From positions 29,902 to 93,901 of the forward strand of contig NZ_SISB01000027.1 of NCBI RefSeq assembly GCF_004310295.1: a stretch of DNA of 64,000 bases. Reading direction: 5' to 3'. This stretch comes from Pseudomonas sp. BGI-2. Lineage in GTDB: Bacteria; Pseudomonadota; Gammaproteobacteria; Pseudomonadales; Pseudomonadaceae. The position numbers and the translations under genes were made by a program. Under the pieces are notes generated by a model. It ran no database searches. It had not been told where the DNA came from and saw nothing but the letters and a program-made list of their open reading frames with translations. Positions 52,754-61,222 of the stretch are shown piece by piece (within the stretch, counting starts at the first letter, position 1; each line of letters starts with the position of its first letter).

Positions 52754-53113
52754 TTAGCGCTTGCGTGCCAGACGCTGCTGCCAATTGCCACCATTGGCAC
52801 GCTGGCATTGCTCTTCAGAATCGAACTGCACATGGGCCGAGACTTGGCTGACGAGCACCTCCGCTTCGCTTAACGCGATAGCCGTCAGCTCGACCATGCG
52901 CTCGCCCTGCCCGCTCGCCAACGCCTGATCCTTGCTGGCTTGGGTGTCGAAGACCCAGACAACCCTCAGGCTGGAAGGAAATTCGTCGTAATCGACTTCG
53001 TGGGTCAGCCATTCAAATCCGACGATTTGCGCTTTGGCCGTTTCGCACGCCTCGGTCAGGGTGGCAACCAGGCGACGCTCGATGCGTGCCTGATCGCGTT
53101 TGCTTAAACCCAT
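52754..53113 (-). CDS. Conserved hypothetical protein, 119 residues
   Basis: No family recognised. Begins MGLSKRDQARIERRLVATLTEACETAK, has a compact alpha/beta look (IVGFEWLTHEVDYDEFPSSLRVVWVFD) and a C-terminus with EEQCQRANGGNWQQRL. No signal or membrane segment. Start: ATG 53113 with AAGGA 7 bases upstream, a clean translation signal. It lies 38 bases downstream of the MarR gene in the same direction and may be co-transcribed with it. Confidence 0.65.
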   Translation of the reverse strand: MGLSKRDQARIERRLVATLTEACETAKAQIVGFEWLTHEVDYDEFPSSLRVVWVFDTQASKDQALASGQGERMVELTAIALSEAEVLVSQVSAHVQFDSEEQCQRANGGNWQQRLARKR

Positions 53114-53151
53114 GGGGAATCCTTGTGATTGTTTCAATTCTTTGACCGCTC

Positions 53152-53712
53152 TCAATCGTGCGCGCCTTCGGGCACTCGATGTTCCCTGCAAATCAAGTTG
53201 ATTTCGCCGGATTCCAGGTGTTCCTGAGTCAGTCCACAAAAGGCCTCGTCCGCCACTGTCTGATGGAAGCGGCAGCTTCGGCAAAGCCCGAAGCTCGGTA
53301 CATTTTCCCCTTGCTGAATATTCCTCAACAGCTCCAGCAGCAGCCCTTCCAGATCCTCTGAACGAGCGCCCAGTCGCTTGGCGGCAGCGACCAGAAAATC
53401 CGGAGGCATCACTTCGCCCAGCAGGGCTCTGGCCGGCGCGGTCAGTTCCAGGTGCACGCTGCGTTTGTCCTTGGCGTCCGGGGTTTTGATCAGCAGTCCA
53501 TTGGTTTCCAGCGCCTTGAGCGATTGCGACACGGTGCCCTTGGTCAGCCCCAAATACTCGGTCACCGCCAACGGCGTGTTGGAGTAACGATTGCAGCGGC
53601 CCAGATACATCAGCGCGCTCAATTGAATTGGCTGCAGATCCGTCAGCTTAGGGTGTTCGCGAAACCAGACGCGCGTCAGGCTCGACAGTCTTTCCAGCAG
53701 ATCGAACAACAC
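53152..53712 (-). CDS. MarR-family regulator with a C-terminal four-cysteine motif
   Basis: 186 residues from GTG 53712. Winged-helix: TPLAVTEYLGLTKGTVSQSLKALETNGLL, then PDAKDKRSVHLELT. The tail after the dimer helices has CRSCRFH, FCGLT and ICREH, i.e. C144, C147, C159 and C175, spacing CX2C-X11-C-X15-C. That could hold an iron-sulfur cluster or zinc. An in-frame ATG at 53763 lies inside the predicted promoter, so GTG with GGAAA about 9 bases upstream is preferred. Divergent from the secreted-protein/DUF2024/Rof operon. Confidence 0.82.
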   Translation of the reverse strand: MLFDLLERLSSLTRVWFREHPKLTDLQPIQLSALMYLGRCNRYSNTPLAVTEYLGLTKGTVSQSLKALETNGLLIKTPDAKDKRSVHLELTAPARALLGEVMPPDFLVAAAKRLGARSEDLEGLLLELLRNIQQGENVPSFGLCRSCRFHQTVADEAFCGLTQEHLESGEINLICREHRVPEGAHD

Positions 53713-53737
53713 GGGGGAATTTCCAGATAAGAGTGTT

Positions 53738-53750
53738 GATAAATAGTATC
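53738..53750. promoter_or_regulatory. Inverted repeat at the MarR gene promoter (candidate operator)
   Basis: GATA-N5-TATC overlaps the -10 of the MarR promoter, so binding there by the MarR protein itself would give autorepression. Short, so only suggestive. Confidence 0.35.
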
Positions 53751-53771
53751 GGATAAAAACCATATTGACAA
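53743..53771 (-). promoter_or_regulatory. Sigma70 promoter of the MarR gene
   Basis: Minus strand TTGTCA (53766-53771), exactly 17 bases, then TACTAT (53743-53748). It predicts a start near 53737, downstream of the in-frame ATG at 53763, which therefore cannot be the translation start. Confidence 0.65.
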
Positions 53772-53792
53772 AATCCAGTCTTGCCCTAGGCT
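53765..53792 (+). promoter_or_regulatory. Candidate promoter of the secreted-protein operon
   Basis: TTGACA (53765-53770), 16-base spacer, TAGGCT (53787-53792). The -35 shares five bases with the opposite-strand -35 of the MarR gene, so the two promoters are back to back and probably compete or are controlled together. The -10 is poor, which would suit an activated promoter. Confidence 0.4.
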
Positions 53793-53844
53793 TTTCGGTA
53801 TCGATTCGAAACCAAATTGAAACACGCTCAGAATGGAGGTAATC

Positions 53845-54585
53845 ATGAAATCAGTACTGGCACTGGCCATCAGTACGCTTCTGGTAACGCCGGCATGGGC
53901 CCACGATTCGGCAGGGATCAGCAGTGAGAAGAGCAAGACTGACGCCGCGTTCGATCTTGTCCATACCCGTGTCTTCAAGGAAGGCAACAACCTTGTGTTC
54001 GAACAATTGGTCGACGGCAAGGCCGGTAGTCGGGTGCCGGTGGCTAAAGGCGCTTTCGCAGGTGCGGACGTTTATAGCTACGTCTGGCCGACCAGTCTGG
54101 ACAGCGCAGCCGTCGGGTTTGAGGCGAAGTCAGGCATTCTTGCCCTGGCACTGACCTCGCACCCGGACTTCGACGACACCCCGCAACTGGACGAAAACAA
54201 GGACGGCAAGAAGGACAACGATGGCGGCCTCTGGCACTCCCACTGGGTTGTGCTGACCAAAGACGAAAGCTGCGGGCCTGGTGGTCTGAAAGTTCGCGAC
54301 ATCCCCAAAGATGCCAAACCCAAGCTACCGGCCACCTGGCCTGGCGCGCCGATCTACATCGACTCCCCCGGCTACGACCTGAGCGTCGAGAAAAACGCCG
54401 CGAATATTCGCGTGCCTCTGTCAGCCGTGGGCTTCCCTGAAAGTATCAACTACGACGGCGTCACCGCGGCCCTGAAGGTCAATGCCGATCTGCACAACCC
54501 ACTGCTTTGCGTGAGCAGCGTCTATGACATTGCCTCGGGCGACCTGTCTCTGCCCGGCACCTGGAAACTGAAGGAGAGCAAATGA
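53845..54585 (+). CDS. Secreted protein of unknown function
   Basis: 246 residues. Signal peptide LALAISTLLVTPAWAHD. The mature part has WPTSLDSAAVGFEAKSGILALALTSHPDFDDTP, an acidic EF-hand-like patch (DENKDGKKDNDGG) that could bind calcium, and GLWHSHWVVL. Two cysteines (SCGPG and LLCVSS) may form a disulfide in the periplasm. I do not recognise the family. Start: ATG 53845 with GGAGGT upstream. It opens a three-gene overlapping unit with DUF2024 and Rof proteins. Confidence 0.75.
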   Translation: MKSVLALAISTLLVTPAWAHDSAGISSEKSKTDAAFDLVHTRVFKEGNNLVFEQLVDGKAGSRVPVAKGAFAGADVYSYVWPTSLDSAAVGFEAKSGILALALTSHPDFDDTPQLDENKDGKKDNDGGLWHSHWVVLTKDESCGPGGLKVRDIPKDAKPKLPATWPGAPIYIDSPGYDLSVEKNAANIRVPLSAVGFPESINYDGVTAALKVNADLHNPLLCVSSVYDIASGDLSLPGTWKLKESK

Positions 54586-54845
54586 TGAGCGTTAAGGTGT
54601 TTGATACCCATGTGCGTACCAAAGATGGCCGCTACCTGCATTTCGATGTGTTGATCGACAGTAATGACCCTGAACTGGCGAAGTCGTACGCCCGCCGTTT
54701 CCTTGATGAACAGGGCATTCAGGACGAAGACATTTCCCAGAATGAATGCCGATTCTGCCACGTTGAACCGACGAATCCGGTCGTCGCTGAGGCGATCAGC
54801 AAACAAGGTCACTTCATCCTCAAACTGCAAGGTTGCCAGGAGTAA
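54582..54845 (+). CDS. DUF2024-family protein
   Basis: 87 residues: VKVFDTHVRTKDGRYLHFDVLI, then ARRFLDEQGIQDEDISQNECRFCHVE. This is the DUF2024 family, small cytosolic proteins of unknown role; a CxxC (CRFC) is present here. Start ATG 54582 overlaps the previous stop (AAATGATG) and has AGGAG upstream. Confidence 0.82.
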   Translation: MMSVKVFDTHVRTKDGRYLHFDVLIDSNDPELAKSYARRFLDEQGIQDEDISQNECRFCHVEPTNPVVAEAISKQGHFILKLQGCQE

Positions 54846-54849
54846 CGAG

Positions 54850-55128
54850 ATGAACGCGTATCAGCCTTTGAACTGCGATCTGCACGACTATCTGGAGATC
54901 GCTTGCCTGCGCGGTTATCGACTGGATATCGAGTTGAACGACGGCGCACGCCTGATCGCCAAAGCGCTGACGACGCGAACCTCCAGCGACAAGGAAGAGT
55001 TTCTCTGCCTTGAAACGGCTGGCGGCCCTCAGGAAATCCGTTTGGATCAACTGCTGGCTGTCACGCCACTGGACGCCGGCGCGGAGTTTGGGCGGGTGTT
55101 GTTCCAGGGTGCGGTTTGCAGTTTTTGA
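54850..55128 (+). CDS. rof: Rof-like Rho-binding antiterminator
   Basis: 92 residues: YQPLNCDLHDYLEIACLRGYRLDIELNDG and EEFLCLETAGGPQEIRLDQLLAVTPL, matching Rof/YaeO, which binds Rho's primary RNA site and blocks termination. Start: ATG 54850 with AGGAG upstream, 4 bases after the DUF2024 stop. Located with a redox-looking MarR regulator, so Rho inhibition here may be part of a stress response (inference). Confidence 0.85.
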   Translation: MNAYQPLNCDLHDYLEIACLRGYRLDIELNDGARLIAKALTTRTSSDKEEFLCLETAGGPQEIRLDQLLAVTPLDAGAEFGRVLFQGAVCSF

Positions 55129-55145
55129 GCTTCCACACGGGTGTT

Positions 55146-55577
55146 TCAATACAGCACGGCCCCAGCATCGCGCATGAAAATTTCGATGGTCTTGGGCCCT
55201 ACCCCTTCGAACTCCGCCAAGCGCTTTTCGAACGCTTGGCGGTTTTCACTGGCGCGCTGAATGTTGCCGATCTTCCCGGCGTATTCATCGTGCAGCTTGG
55301 CGCTCAGCTTTAGCAATCGCTGGGCCGTCGTCTCGTCATAGCGCACGTAATGGGCTTCGCCCAAAATGCCGACCAGTTGACGATGGGTGCAGTGCCCAAG
55401 CTTGAGCGCACTGTCTCGAGTATGTTTTCCAACGATAACTCGATACGCCTGCGCGGCGATTTCCGCCTGAATCCGCTTGCCCATCAGAAAACTGGCGATG
55501 AACCATTTGAACAGGGCAACTTCATCGTCTTGCTGCAAATCGATGCCCAAGTCCGTGGCGCTGATGGTTTTGTTCAT
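55146..55577 (-). CDS. Helix-hairpin-helix protein of unknown function
   Basis: 143 residues, all-helical. The C-terminal LAEFEGVGPKTIEIFMRDAG (about 120-139) is a helix-hairpin-helix DNA-binding motif like that of endonuclease III, and WFIASFLMGKRIQAEIAAQ near the N-terminus resembles the start of the HhH-GPD fold. The catalytic Lys/Asp pair and the Fe-S cysteines of endonuclease III are not visible. Probably DNA binding without clear glycosylase activity. Confidence 0.72.
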   Translation of the reverse strand: MNKTISATDLGIDLQQDDEVALFKWFIASFLMGKRIQAEIAAQAYRVIVGKHTRDSALKLGHCTHRQLVGILGEAHYVRYDETTAQRLLKLSAKLHDEYAGKIGNIQRASENRQAFEKRLAEFEGVGPKTIEIFMRDAGAVLY

Positions 55578-55594
55578 GCTGCTACCCGGTTCAA

Positions 55595-55867
55595 TCAGCC
55601 GCTCCCCTTTTCCAGCGCTCGGTGGTAGTCCTCACCCGAAATGGCGCGCAGATACGCTTGATCCGCCTCAACCCTGAGGTCGCGCCACTCTTGCCAACTC
55701 ACTATGCCCAAGCGATCCATCTCGTCTGACTGACGAATCAGTTCCTCGTGATAGGCGTCGGGACACTCCATGCGCAGCCTCAAGTCATCCAGCACGAGGT
55801 GCCAGGTGTTGAGCGCACGCAGTTTGTGCTCTTGCGCCGGAGTCAGCAGATTGGCAAACGAGTGCAT
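55595..55867 (-). CDS. Small hypothetical protein, 90 residues
   Basis: Begins MHSFANLLTPAQEHKLRALN, then a charged helical stretch (DELIRQ-like EELIRQSDEMDRLGIVSWQEWRDL). No family recognised. ATG 55867 with a G-rich ribosome site. 17 bases upstream of the HhH gene, same direction, probably one transcript. Confidence 0.6.
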   Translation of the reverse strand: MHSFANLLTPAQEHKLRALNTWHLVLDDLRLRMECPDAYHEELIRQSDEMDRLGIVSWQEWRDLRVEADQAYLRAISGEDYHRALEKGSG

Positions 55868-56252
55868 GGCAACGCCCCCCGAAAGTTCTTTCAGAATGGA
55901 TCAATCCATCGTGAATCCGGTTCAGGTACACCGACCAAAGGCAGGGTTTTCAATGCAGCACCGCCGCCGCAACCGATCATTGGAACTTTGTAGCAGCTGT
56001 AGAGCAGCGCGAGGCGCAAGGCTCCGCTCCGTAACTAAACGCCCTTGTACGAGGAGTTCTTACCCATTGGGCGGTACGTGATGGTGCCTTTTAGCCTGGA
56101 GTAGTTCAGGACGACGTACCGATGAGCATCTATGGCTCCTCGATGACCTTGTCGGGATCTGCGGAGAAAGGGCAACGTCGAGCAGTTGAACTAACAACTG
56201 ACAACCAAGGCGGGATAATCAGCGACACTTCTCCCATAACAAGGAGTCCACC
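55868..56252. other. Gene-free stretch with a degraded palindromic repeat
   Basis: About 385 bases with no gene seen. It contains one decayed copy of the second repeat type (TGTAGCAGCTGTAGAGCAGCG, around 55996-56030) and must hold the promoters of the flanking divergent genes, which I cannot place with confidence. Confidence 0.5.
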
Positions 56253-56489
56253 ATGCACAAGTACACACTGCGTTACCTGTTCAAAGGCGAGCCCCGCACA
56301 CACTTGTTCGAACTGAAGCAGCCGCAGCTATCCGTCCATGAGGCGGCGATGCACTTGCTGCAGCTGCATTTTGGGGATGGAGAGAACAGCCTGATCATGC
56401 CCACTGCGGACGCGACGCCGGAGGAAATTTTAAAGCAGGCGGAGCTGATAGGGTTGACGCAGATTGAGATCGTCGATCAATCCCGTTGA
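56253..56489 (+). CDS. Small hypothetical protein, 78 residues
   Basis: Reads MHKYTLRYLFKGEPRTHLFELK, then VHEAAMHLLQLHFGDGE and EEILKQAELIGLTQIEIV. Compact alpha/beta, acidic, no signal or membrane segment. ATG 56253 with AAGGAG 8 bases upstream, a clean start. No family recognised. Confidence 0.65.
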   Translation: MHKYTLRYLFKGEPRTHLFELKQPQLSVHEAAMHLLQLHFGDGENSLIMPTADATPEEILKQAELIGLTQIEIVDQSR

Positions 56490-56856
56490 GCCGACCTCCC
56501 CGGCATGCCACGCTCCCAAAGTTTTCGGGGTCGATCACCCATCATGTGAGCGACGCCGATTACCTGTGGGAGCGTTGCCCCGGGCGGCGTTCCGACGAAG
56601 AGGCCCGAACAAAAAACACAAATCTCGATGACTCAACTGTGACAGGCCCGACTTTTGCGACCAAAGGCGGAAATGCTCCACAGCCCAGCATAATCCCTCT
56701 AGTACGGCAGTCTCAGACGCTAAAGCCAGCTGCGCGCGTCGACATGCAAGCACGCTACAAATACCTGCTTACAATTTGGCAAATCATAAAACCCGATCGT
56801 GTACTACGGAGTGTTACGTTAAGCGCCTTTTCGGGCCATGAGATGCCAACGTAGTC
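56490..56856. other. Gene-free stretch upstream of the sialidase operon
   Basis: About 370 bases. A weak GTGGGAGCG piece near 56562 may be a decayed REP half. The AT-rich part 56755-56800 could be a promoter, but no convincing -35/-10 pair was found. Confidence 0.4.
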
Positions 56857-58155
56857 ATGCGCATCAAACTTCCCAGTATTCCTGCCTTCTGTGCCTACCT
56901 CGCACTGTCCTGCCTTTTTGTGACCGCGTGGGTCATCAATCCAGCCAATACGCACTCGTCCTTTGCCCTGATAAGCCCCGTGATGGCCGTGGCCGGTAAA
57001 GTAGCCAAGCCCATTTACACCAGCCGTTTCGCCTCCTCCGGGCTCGTCGATTTCGTGCATTCCTCGGCGGTCACCGCCTTGCCCGACGGCAGCCTGATGA
57101 CGGTCTGGTTCGCCGGCTCGCGCGAAGGCGCAGCCGATGTGCAGGTGCGCTCCGCCCGGTTCGACTCCAAAACCGGCGAATGGGGTGCGGAACAGGTCTT
57201 GGCAACTCGGGATTCGACCCAACAGGGCACTCGAAAATACATTCGCAAGCTGGGCAATCCGGTGGTGGCCCTGGCGCCGGATAATCGCGTGTGGTTGTTC
57301 TATGTGTCGGTGTCCATGGGTGGCTGGGCCGGTAGCGCGGTCAATGTGATGGTTTCCGACGACTTCGGTGAACATTGGTCCGCGCCTCGTCAGTTGATCA
57401 CGTCGCCCTTTCTGAACATCAGCACCCTGGTCCGCTCGGCGCCGGTGTTTCATGCCGACGGCTCGATCGGCTTGCCGGTCTACCACGAGTTTCTGGGCAA
57501 GTTTGCCGAGTACCTCTACCTGAGCGCAGATGGCGATGTGATCGACAAATTCCGCATCAGCCACGGCATGAATTCTCTGCAACCCACAGTGGTTCCGCTG
57601 GACGGACAGCGCGGTATCGCCTTGCTGCGTTACGCCGGCAACACCCATCACCGTGTTCTGGCGACCCGCACTGAAGATGCCGGGCAAACCTGGAGTGAGC
57701 CTTATCCGCTCGATCCTTCGAATCCGAACTCTTCGTTGGCGGCCGTGGCAACACCCGAACACGGGTTGCTGGTGGCGCTCAACGATCTGCAGGAGGGGCG
57801 CTTCAAGCTGAGTCTGTATGGGACCGACGCCAAAATGGACGATTGGCGCTCGTTGCGGGACCTGGACAAATCACCCGATCCACTGGGCGCTCCGTTTTCT
57901 CCCGAAGCCTACAAGGAGATCATCGGCAAAGAGTTCCGCGGGTCCAGCGGCGCACGTCGCCAATCGCTGGAAGCGGAGTTTCTGGACAACCTCGACAACC
58001 GTGTCTGTAAAAGCCAAGGCTGTGAATTCGAATACGAGTACCCGTACTTCATCCGCAGTCCTGACGGCATGTATCACTTGGTTTATTCCTGGAACAACAC
58101 CTTCATCAAGCACGTTACCTTTAACGATGCGTGGCTCAACGAGCGTCTCAAATGA
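56857..58155 (+). CDS. Sialidase-like BNR-repeat protein (exported)
   Basis: 432 residues. An N-terminal hydrophobic segment (AYLALSCLFVTAWVI) acts as signal or anchor. A six-bladed propeller is indicated by Asp-box repeats SDDFGEHWSAP and TEDAGQTWSEP, and by LPDGSLMTVWFAGSREGA near the N-terminus (sialidase arginine region). Such proteins cleave or bind sialic-acid-like or other sugars in the periplasm or outside. The stop overlaps the next start (ATGA). Confidence 0.82.
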   Translation: MRIKLPSIPAFCAYLALSCLFVTAWVINPANTHSSFALISPVMAVAGKVAKPIYTSRFASSGLVDFVHSSAVTALPDGSLMTVWFAGSREGAADVQVRSARFDSKTGEWGAEQVLATRDSTQQGTRKYIRKLGNPVVALAPDNRVWLFYVSVSMGGWAGSAVNVMVSDDFGEHWSAPRQLITSPFLNISTLVRSAPVFHADGSIGLPVYHEFLGKFAEYLYLSADGDVIDKFRISHGMNSLQPTVVPLDGQRGIALLRYAGNTHHRVLATRTEDAGQTWSEPYPLDPSNPNSSLAAVATPEHGLLVALNDLQEGRFKLSLYGTDAKMDDWRSLRDLDKSPDPLGAPFSPEAYKEIIGKEFRGSSGARRQSLEAEFLDNLDNRVCKSQGCEFEYEYPYFIRSPDGMYHLVYSWNNTFIKHVTFNDAWLNERLK

Positions 58156-58766
58156 TCAGCCTGTGGCAAGCCCATGTCAGCTTCGCAATGATCCTCTTCC
58201 TGGTGCTGCCCTCGTTCGGCTTGCCCAGGCCCCGGCGGATCGCGCTGCTGGCCGCGTTGCTGGCAGCCAGCTTTATATCGCTGCAAGGGTTGACCCTGGC
58301 CGCGTACTTGCGCAGCTACATTGATGACCTTGCGATCACCACCCTGGTGTTCATGGCGTGGGGCTGTTTGCGTCGGCTGGACATGCTGCCATCGGCGCGG
58401 GGCAAAACCGGCGTATTGATCCTCTTCGCCGCGATGGCCGTGGTGCTGTACCCGGCCACCTTGGGCATGAGTGATCTGGACCCCTATCGGTTCGGCTACA
58501 GCCCGCGACCCATGCTGATTGTCGTGGCGGTGCTGACACTGGGCCTGTTTTACCTGCGCAATGGCCTCGCCGTGTTGATGCTGGCCAGCGCGACCCTGGG
58601 CTTCATCGCCGGGATCAAACCTTCGCAAAACTATTGGGATTACCTGGTCGATCCGCTGCTGGGTCTGTATTGCTGCGGCGCACTGCTGATGCTTGCCGTA
58701 CGCTGGACGTATCGCCGCTCAAGCAAGCGCCGTGGTGCAGTGGGCGACGAATTCAAATCCGCTTGA
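58152..58766 (+). CDS. Multi-span inner-membrane protein
   Basis: 204 residues, five to six hydrophobic segments (e.g. FAMILFLVLPSFGL, IALLAALLAASFISL, GVLILFAAMAVVLY, MLIVVAVLTLGLFYL). Family not recognised. The start overlaps the sialidase-like gene stop and the next gene follows after 31 bases, so it is probably part of the same surface-glycan unit. Confidence 0.75.
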   Translation: MISLWQAHVSFAMILFLVLPSFGLPRPRRIALLAALLAASFISLQGLTLAAYLRSYIDDLAITTLVFMAWGCLRRLDMLPSARGKTGVLILFAAMAVVLYPATLGMSDLDPYRFGYSPRPMLIVVAVLTLGLFYLRNGLAVLMLASATLGFIAGIKPSQNYWDYLVDPLLGLYCCGALLMLAVRWTYRRSSKRRGAVGDEFKSA

Positions 58767-58797
58767 GATTCAACGACTTTTTAACAGGGGAACAGGG

Positions 58798-60834
58798 ATG
58801 GGTTGGCTGCACTCGAGACGTTTACATTACTGGCTAGGCGCTACAGCGATTGCGTTTGTGCTGTTTGCACTGCTGAGGGTGGTGTTCTTCTTCGGCTTTT
58901 CCGGGTTCGAACCCAAAGCCCTGATCGACACAAAGGGCGTCTGGGAAACCCTGAACATCGGCTTTCGTTTCGATCTGCGCCTGGCCATTCTGACGATGCT
59001 GCCGTTGGCATTGCTGGCCTGGATTCCTCGCTGGAACCTGCTCCGCAGCCGCCTGCTTCGGCGGATCGCACGCGTGTATCTGGTCGCCGTCCTGAGCGTA
59101 ATGCTGCTGATCTACATCATCGACTTTGGCCATTACGCCTACCTGGGCGTGAGGATCAACGCCACCGTGCTGCGCTTCATCGAGGATGCGCAAATTTCCC
59201 GCGACATGGTTTGGCAGACTTACCCGGTGATCTGGATTTCACTGGGTTGGCTGGCAACGGTCGCGCTCGTGACTCTGGTCCTGGTGCGTCTGGAACGCGT
59301 CACGCTGGATCGCCCCCGCAAAATCATTCACCCGATCTCCGCGACATGGGGTGGCGCGTTGATGGTCGTGTTGGTGCTGCTGGGCATTTTAGGTCGTGTC
59401 GAAAACATGAACCTTGAGAACCCGGTCCCTTTGCGCTGGAGCGATGCGTTCTTCTCGGGTAACAACCAGATGGCCGCGCTGGGCCTGAACCCAGTGTTGT
59501 TCCTCTACGATACGGTCAAAGTCGGCCAGTCGCGCTACGACGAGTCGCAGGTACGTGAGCATTACGCGGTAATGGCCAACTACCTGGGGGTCGAAAAACC
59601 TGATCCGCAGACCCTTGATTTTGTACGTCACCAGGCACCACAACCCTACAAAGTACCTGGCTCGCGTCCCCCTAACGTCATGTTCATCATGCTTGAATCG
59701 CTGGGGACCAGCGCCGTCGGCGCCTACGGCAACCCGATCAATCCGACACCCAATCTTGATCGCCTGGCCACGCAGAGCTGGTTCTTTGAGCACTTCTATG
59801 TGCCCGTGACCGGGACCGCGAAAACCGTCTGGGCCAGCATTAGCGGGGTGCCTGACGTCACCCGACAGGAAACCGCGACGCGTAACCCGCTGATCACCAA
59901 GCAAAACACGCTGATCAATGCCTTCACCGGTTACGAGAAGATCTACACCATCGGCGGCAACTCCGGCTGGGCCAATATGAATGCCCTGATTCGGCAAAGC
60001 ATCGACGGCGTGCGCTTGTTCGAAGAGCGGGACTGGAAATCCCCGGTGGTGGATGTCTGGGGCATTTCCGATCTCGACCTGTTCAAGGAAACCGATCAGA
60101 TCCTGCAAGCCCTGCCCAAGGACAAACCGTTCTTTGCCTATGTGCAGACGGCTGGCAATCACCGTCCGTTCACGATCCCAAAGAGCAATGACGGCTTCGA
60201 GGTCAAGCACCCTACCCTGGCCGAAGTCCAGGCCGCAGGATCGCGCAGCGTCGAGCAGTACAACGCTGTGCGCTTGCTGGACTTCAACCTCGGACGCTTG
60301 ATGGAAATCGCCAAGGCCGGCGGCTGGTACGAGAACACCATCTTCGTGATGTTCGGCGACCACAACACCCGAATCGCGCAGATCCCGTTCCTGGCACCGG
60401 CCTACGAGCAACTGGGCCTGGAAAGCAACGCGGTGCCGATGATCATCCACGCGCCTGGCTTGATCGGGACGCGCAAGGTCGAGGAAGCGGTCGGCCTGGT
60501 GGACTTGCTGCCTACCGTGGCGGGGATGGCCGGCCTTGAGTTTCGCAACAGCGGCATGGGCCGTGATATCCAGCAGCCTGCACCCGAAGGTGAACGCGTG
60601 GTACCGCTGGTATTGCGTGAGGGAACGTTCCCGCTGATTGCTGGCGTGACTCAACACTACATGGTGCAGATGGAGCACGACGGCAGCTCGCCGACCCTTC
60701 ACGACCTGGCTTCGATGACGCCGCTGGACAACGTCGCCGAGAAAAACCCTGAAGAGTTCAAGCGCCTGTCGGAGCTGACCCGCGCCATGCATGAAACCTC
60801 GAGGTTGATGCTGTACCAGAACGTGCAAAAGTAA
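58798..60834 (+). CDS. LTA-synthase-type phosphoglycerol/phosphoethanolamine transferase
   Basis: 678 residues. About five N-terminal membrane spans (to ~residue 200), then an alkaline-phosphatase-superfamily domain: VMFIMLESLGTSAVGAYGN (metal Glu), catalytic threonine in PVTGTAKTVWASISG, IGGNSGWANMN, and FGDHNTR (Asp/His metal ligands). Gram-negative members modify glucans or lipids with phosphoglycerol or phosphoethanolamine. Start: ATG 58798 with GGGGAACAGGG upstream. Third gene of the operon with the sialidase-like protein. Confidence 0.88.
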   Translation: MGWLHSRRLHYWLGATAIAFVLFALLRVVFFFGFSGFEPKALIDTKGVWETLNIGFRFDLRLAILTMLPLALLAWIPRWNLLRSRLLRRIARVYLVAVLSVMLLIYIIDFGHYAYLGVRINATVLRFIEDAQISRDMVWQTYPVIWISLGWLATVALVTLVLVRLERVTLDRPRKIIHPISATWGGALMVVLVLLGILGRVENMNLENPVPLRWSDAFFSGNNQMAALGLNPVLFLYDTVKVGQSRYDESQVREHYAVMANYLGVEKPDPQTLDFVRHQAPQPYKVPGSRPPNVMFIMLESLGTSAVGAYGNPINPTPNLDRLATQSWFFEHFYVPVTGTAKTVWASISGVPDVTRQETATRNPLITKQNTLINAFTGYEKIYTIGGNSGWANMNALIRQSIDGVRLFEERDWKSPVVDVWGISDLDLFKETDQILQALPKDKPFFAYVQTAGNHRPFTIPKSNDGFEVKHPTLAEVQAAGSRSVEQYNAVRLLDFNLGRLMEIAKAGGWYENTIFVMFGDHNTRIAQIPFLAPAYEQLGLESNAVPMIIHAPGLIGTRKVEEAVGLVDLLPTVAGMAGLEFRNSGMGRDIQQPAPEGERVVPLVLREGTFPLIAGVTQHYMVQMEHDGSSPTLHDLASMTPLDNVAEKNPEEFKRLSELTRAMHETSRLMLYQNVQK

Positions 60835-61222
60835 GCTCACAGACCTGAAAACCCGCGTCTAAGCTTCAGATAGACGCGGGTCCTCCCCGCGACACCCGTA
60901 AAAGACTCTACCTATCACCCCCCAATACTCCTCCTATTAGCTGACTTCCCAAGTGGGGTCTAACCTGTATCCAGCGCTGGCGGAACAAGCTGGCCGGTTT
61001 AGTGCTGATAGGGAGACAGGAATGAGTCCGAAGCTTGACTAGGCCACCCGTGGGCCACCGCACAGGCAACTCGATTGCCGCTGTTCAGAATTCCCGTGTG
61101 GTCCAGACAATCAGTTGATCAAACTGCTGGCCCCGCAGCCTATGTCATTGATTTGGCTCGTTGCTATCTAACGCCCACCCCGGGCTGATAGCCGGATGAA
61201 CACGACCAAAGGTAGCTCGCAC
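60835..61222. other. Intergenic region before katG
   Basis: About 390 bases. The left end has the stem-loop at 60851-60881. The rest shows no gene; katG control sites (OxyR type) should lie here but none could be placed by eye. A TGCTATCTA (extended -10-like) is near 61161. Confidence 0.45.
60851..60881. terminator. Stem-loop after the LTA-synthase-type gene
   Basis: ACCCGCGTCTA and TAGACGCGGGT, an 11-base perfect stem with a 9-base loop, 16 bases after the stop. No T-run follows (CCTCC), so it may act as an mRNA-end stabiliser or weak terminator. Confidence 0.6.

Noticed and set aside
59389..60840. Long open frame of about 480 codons on the minus strand opposite the LTA-synthase-type gene
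   Set aside because: It is a shadow of the high-GC coding strand: His/Arg/Gly/Gln-rich, no family motifs, and the plus strand has a clear catalytic domain.
60851..61195. Possible riboswitch or RNA thermometer before katG
   Set aside because: Only one simple hairpin right after the preceding gene; no recognised aptamer elements near the katG start.
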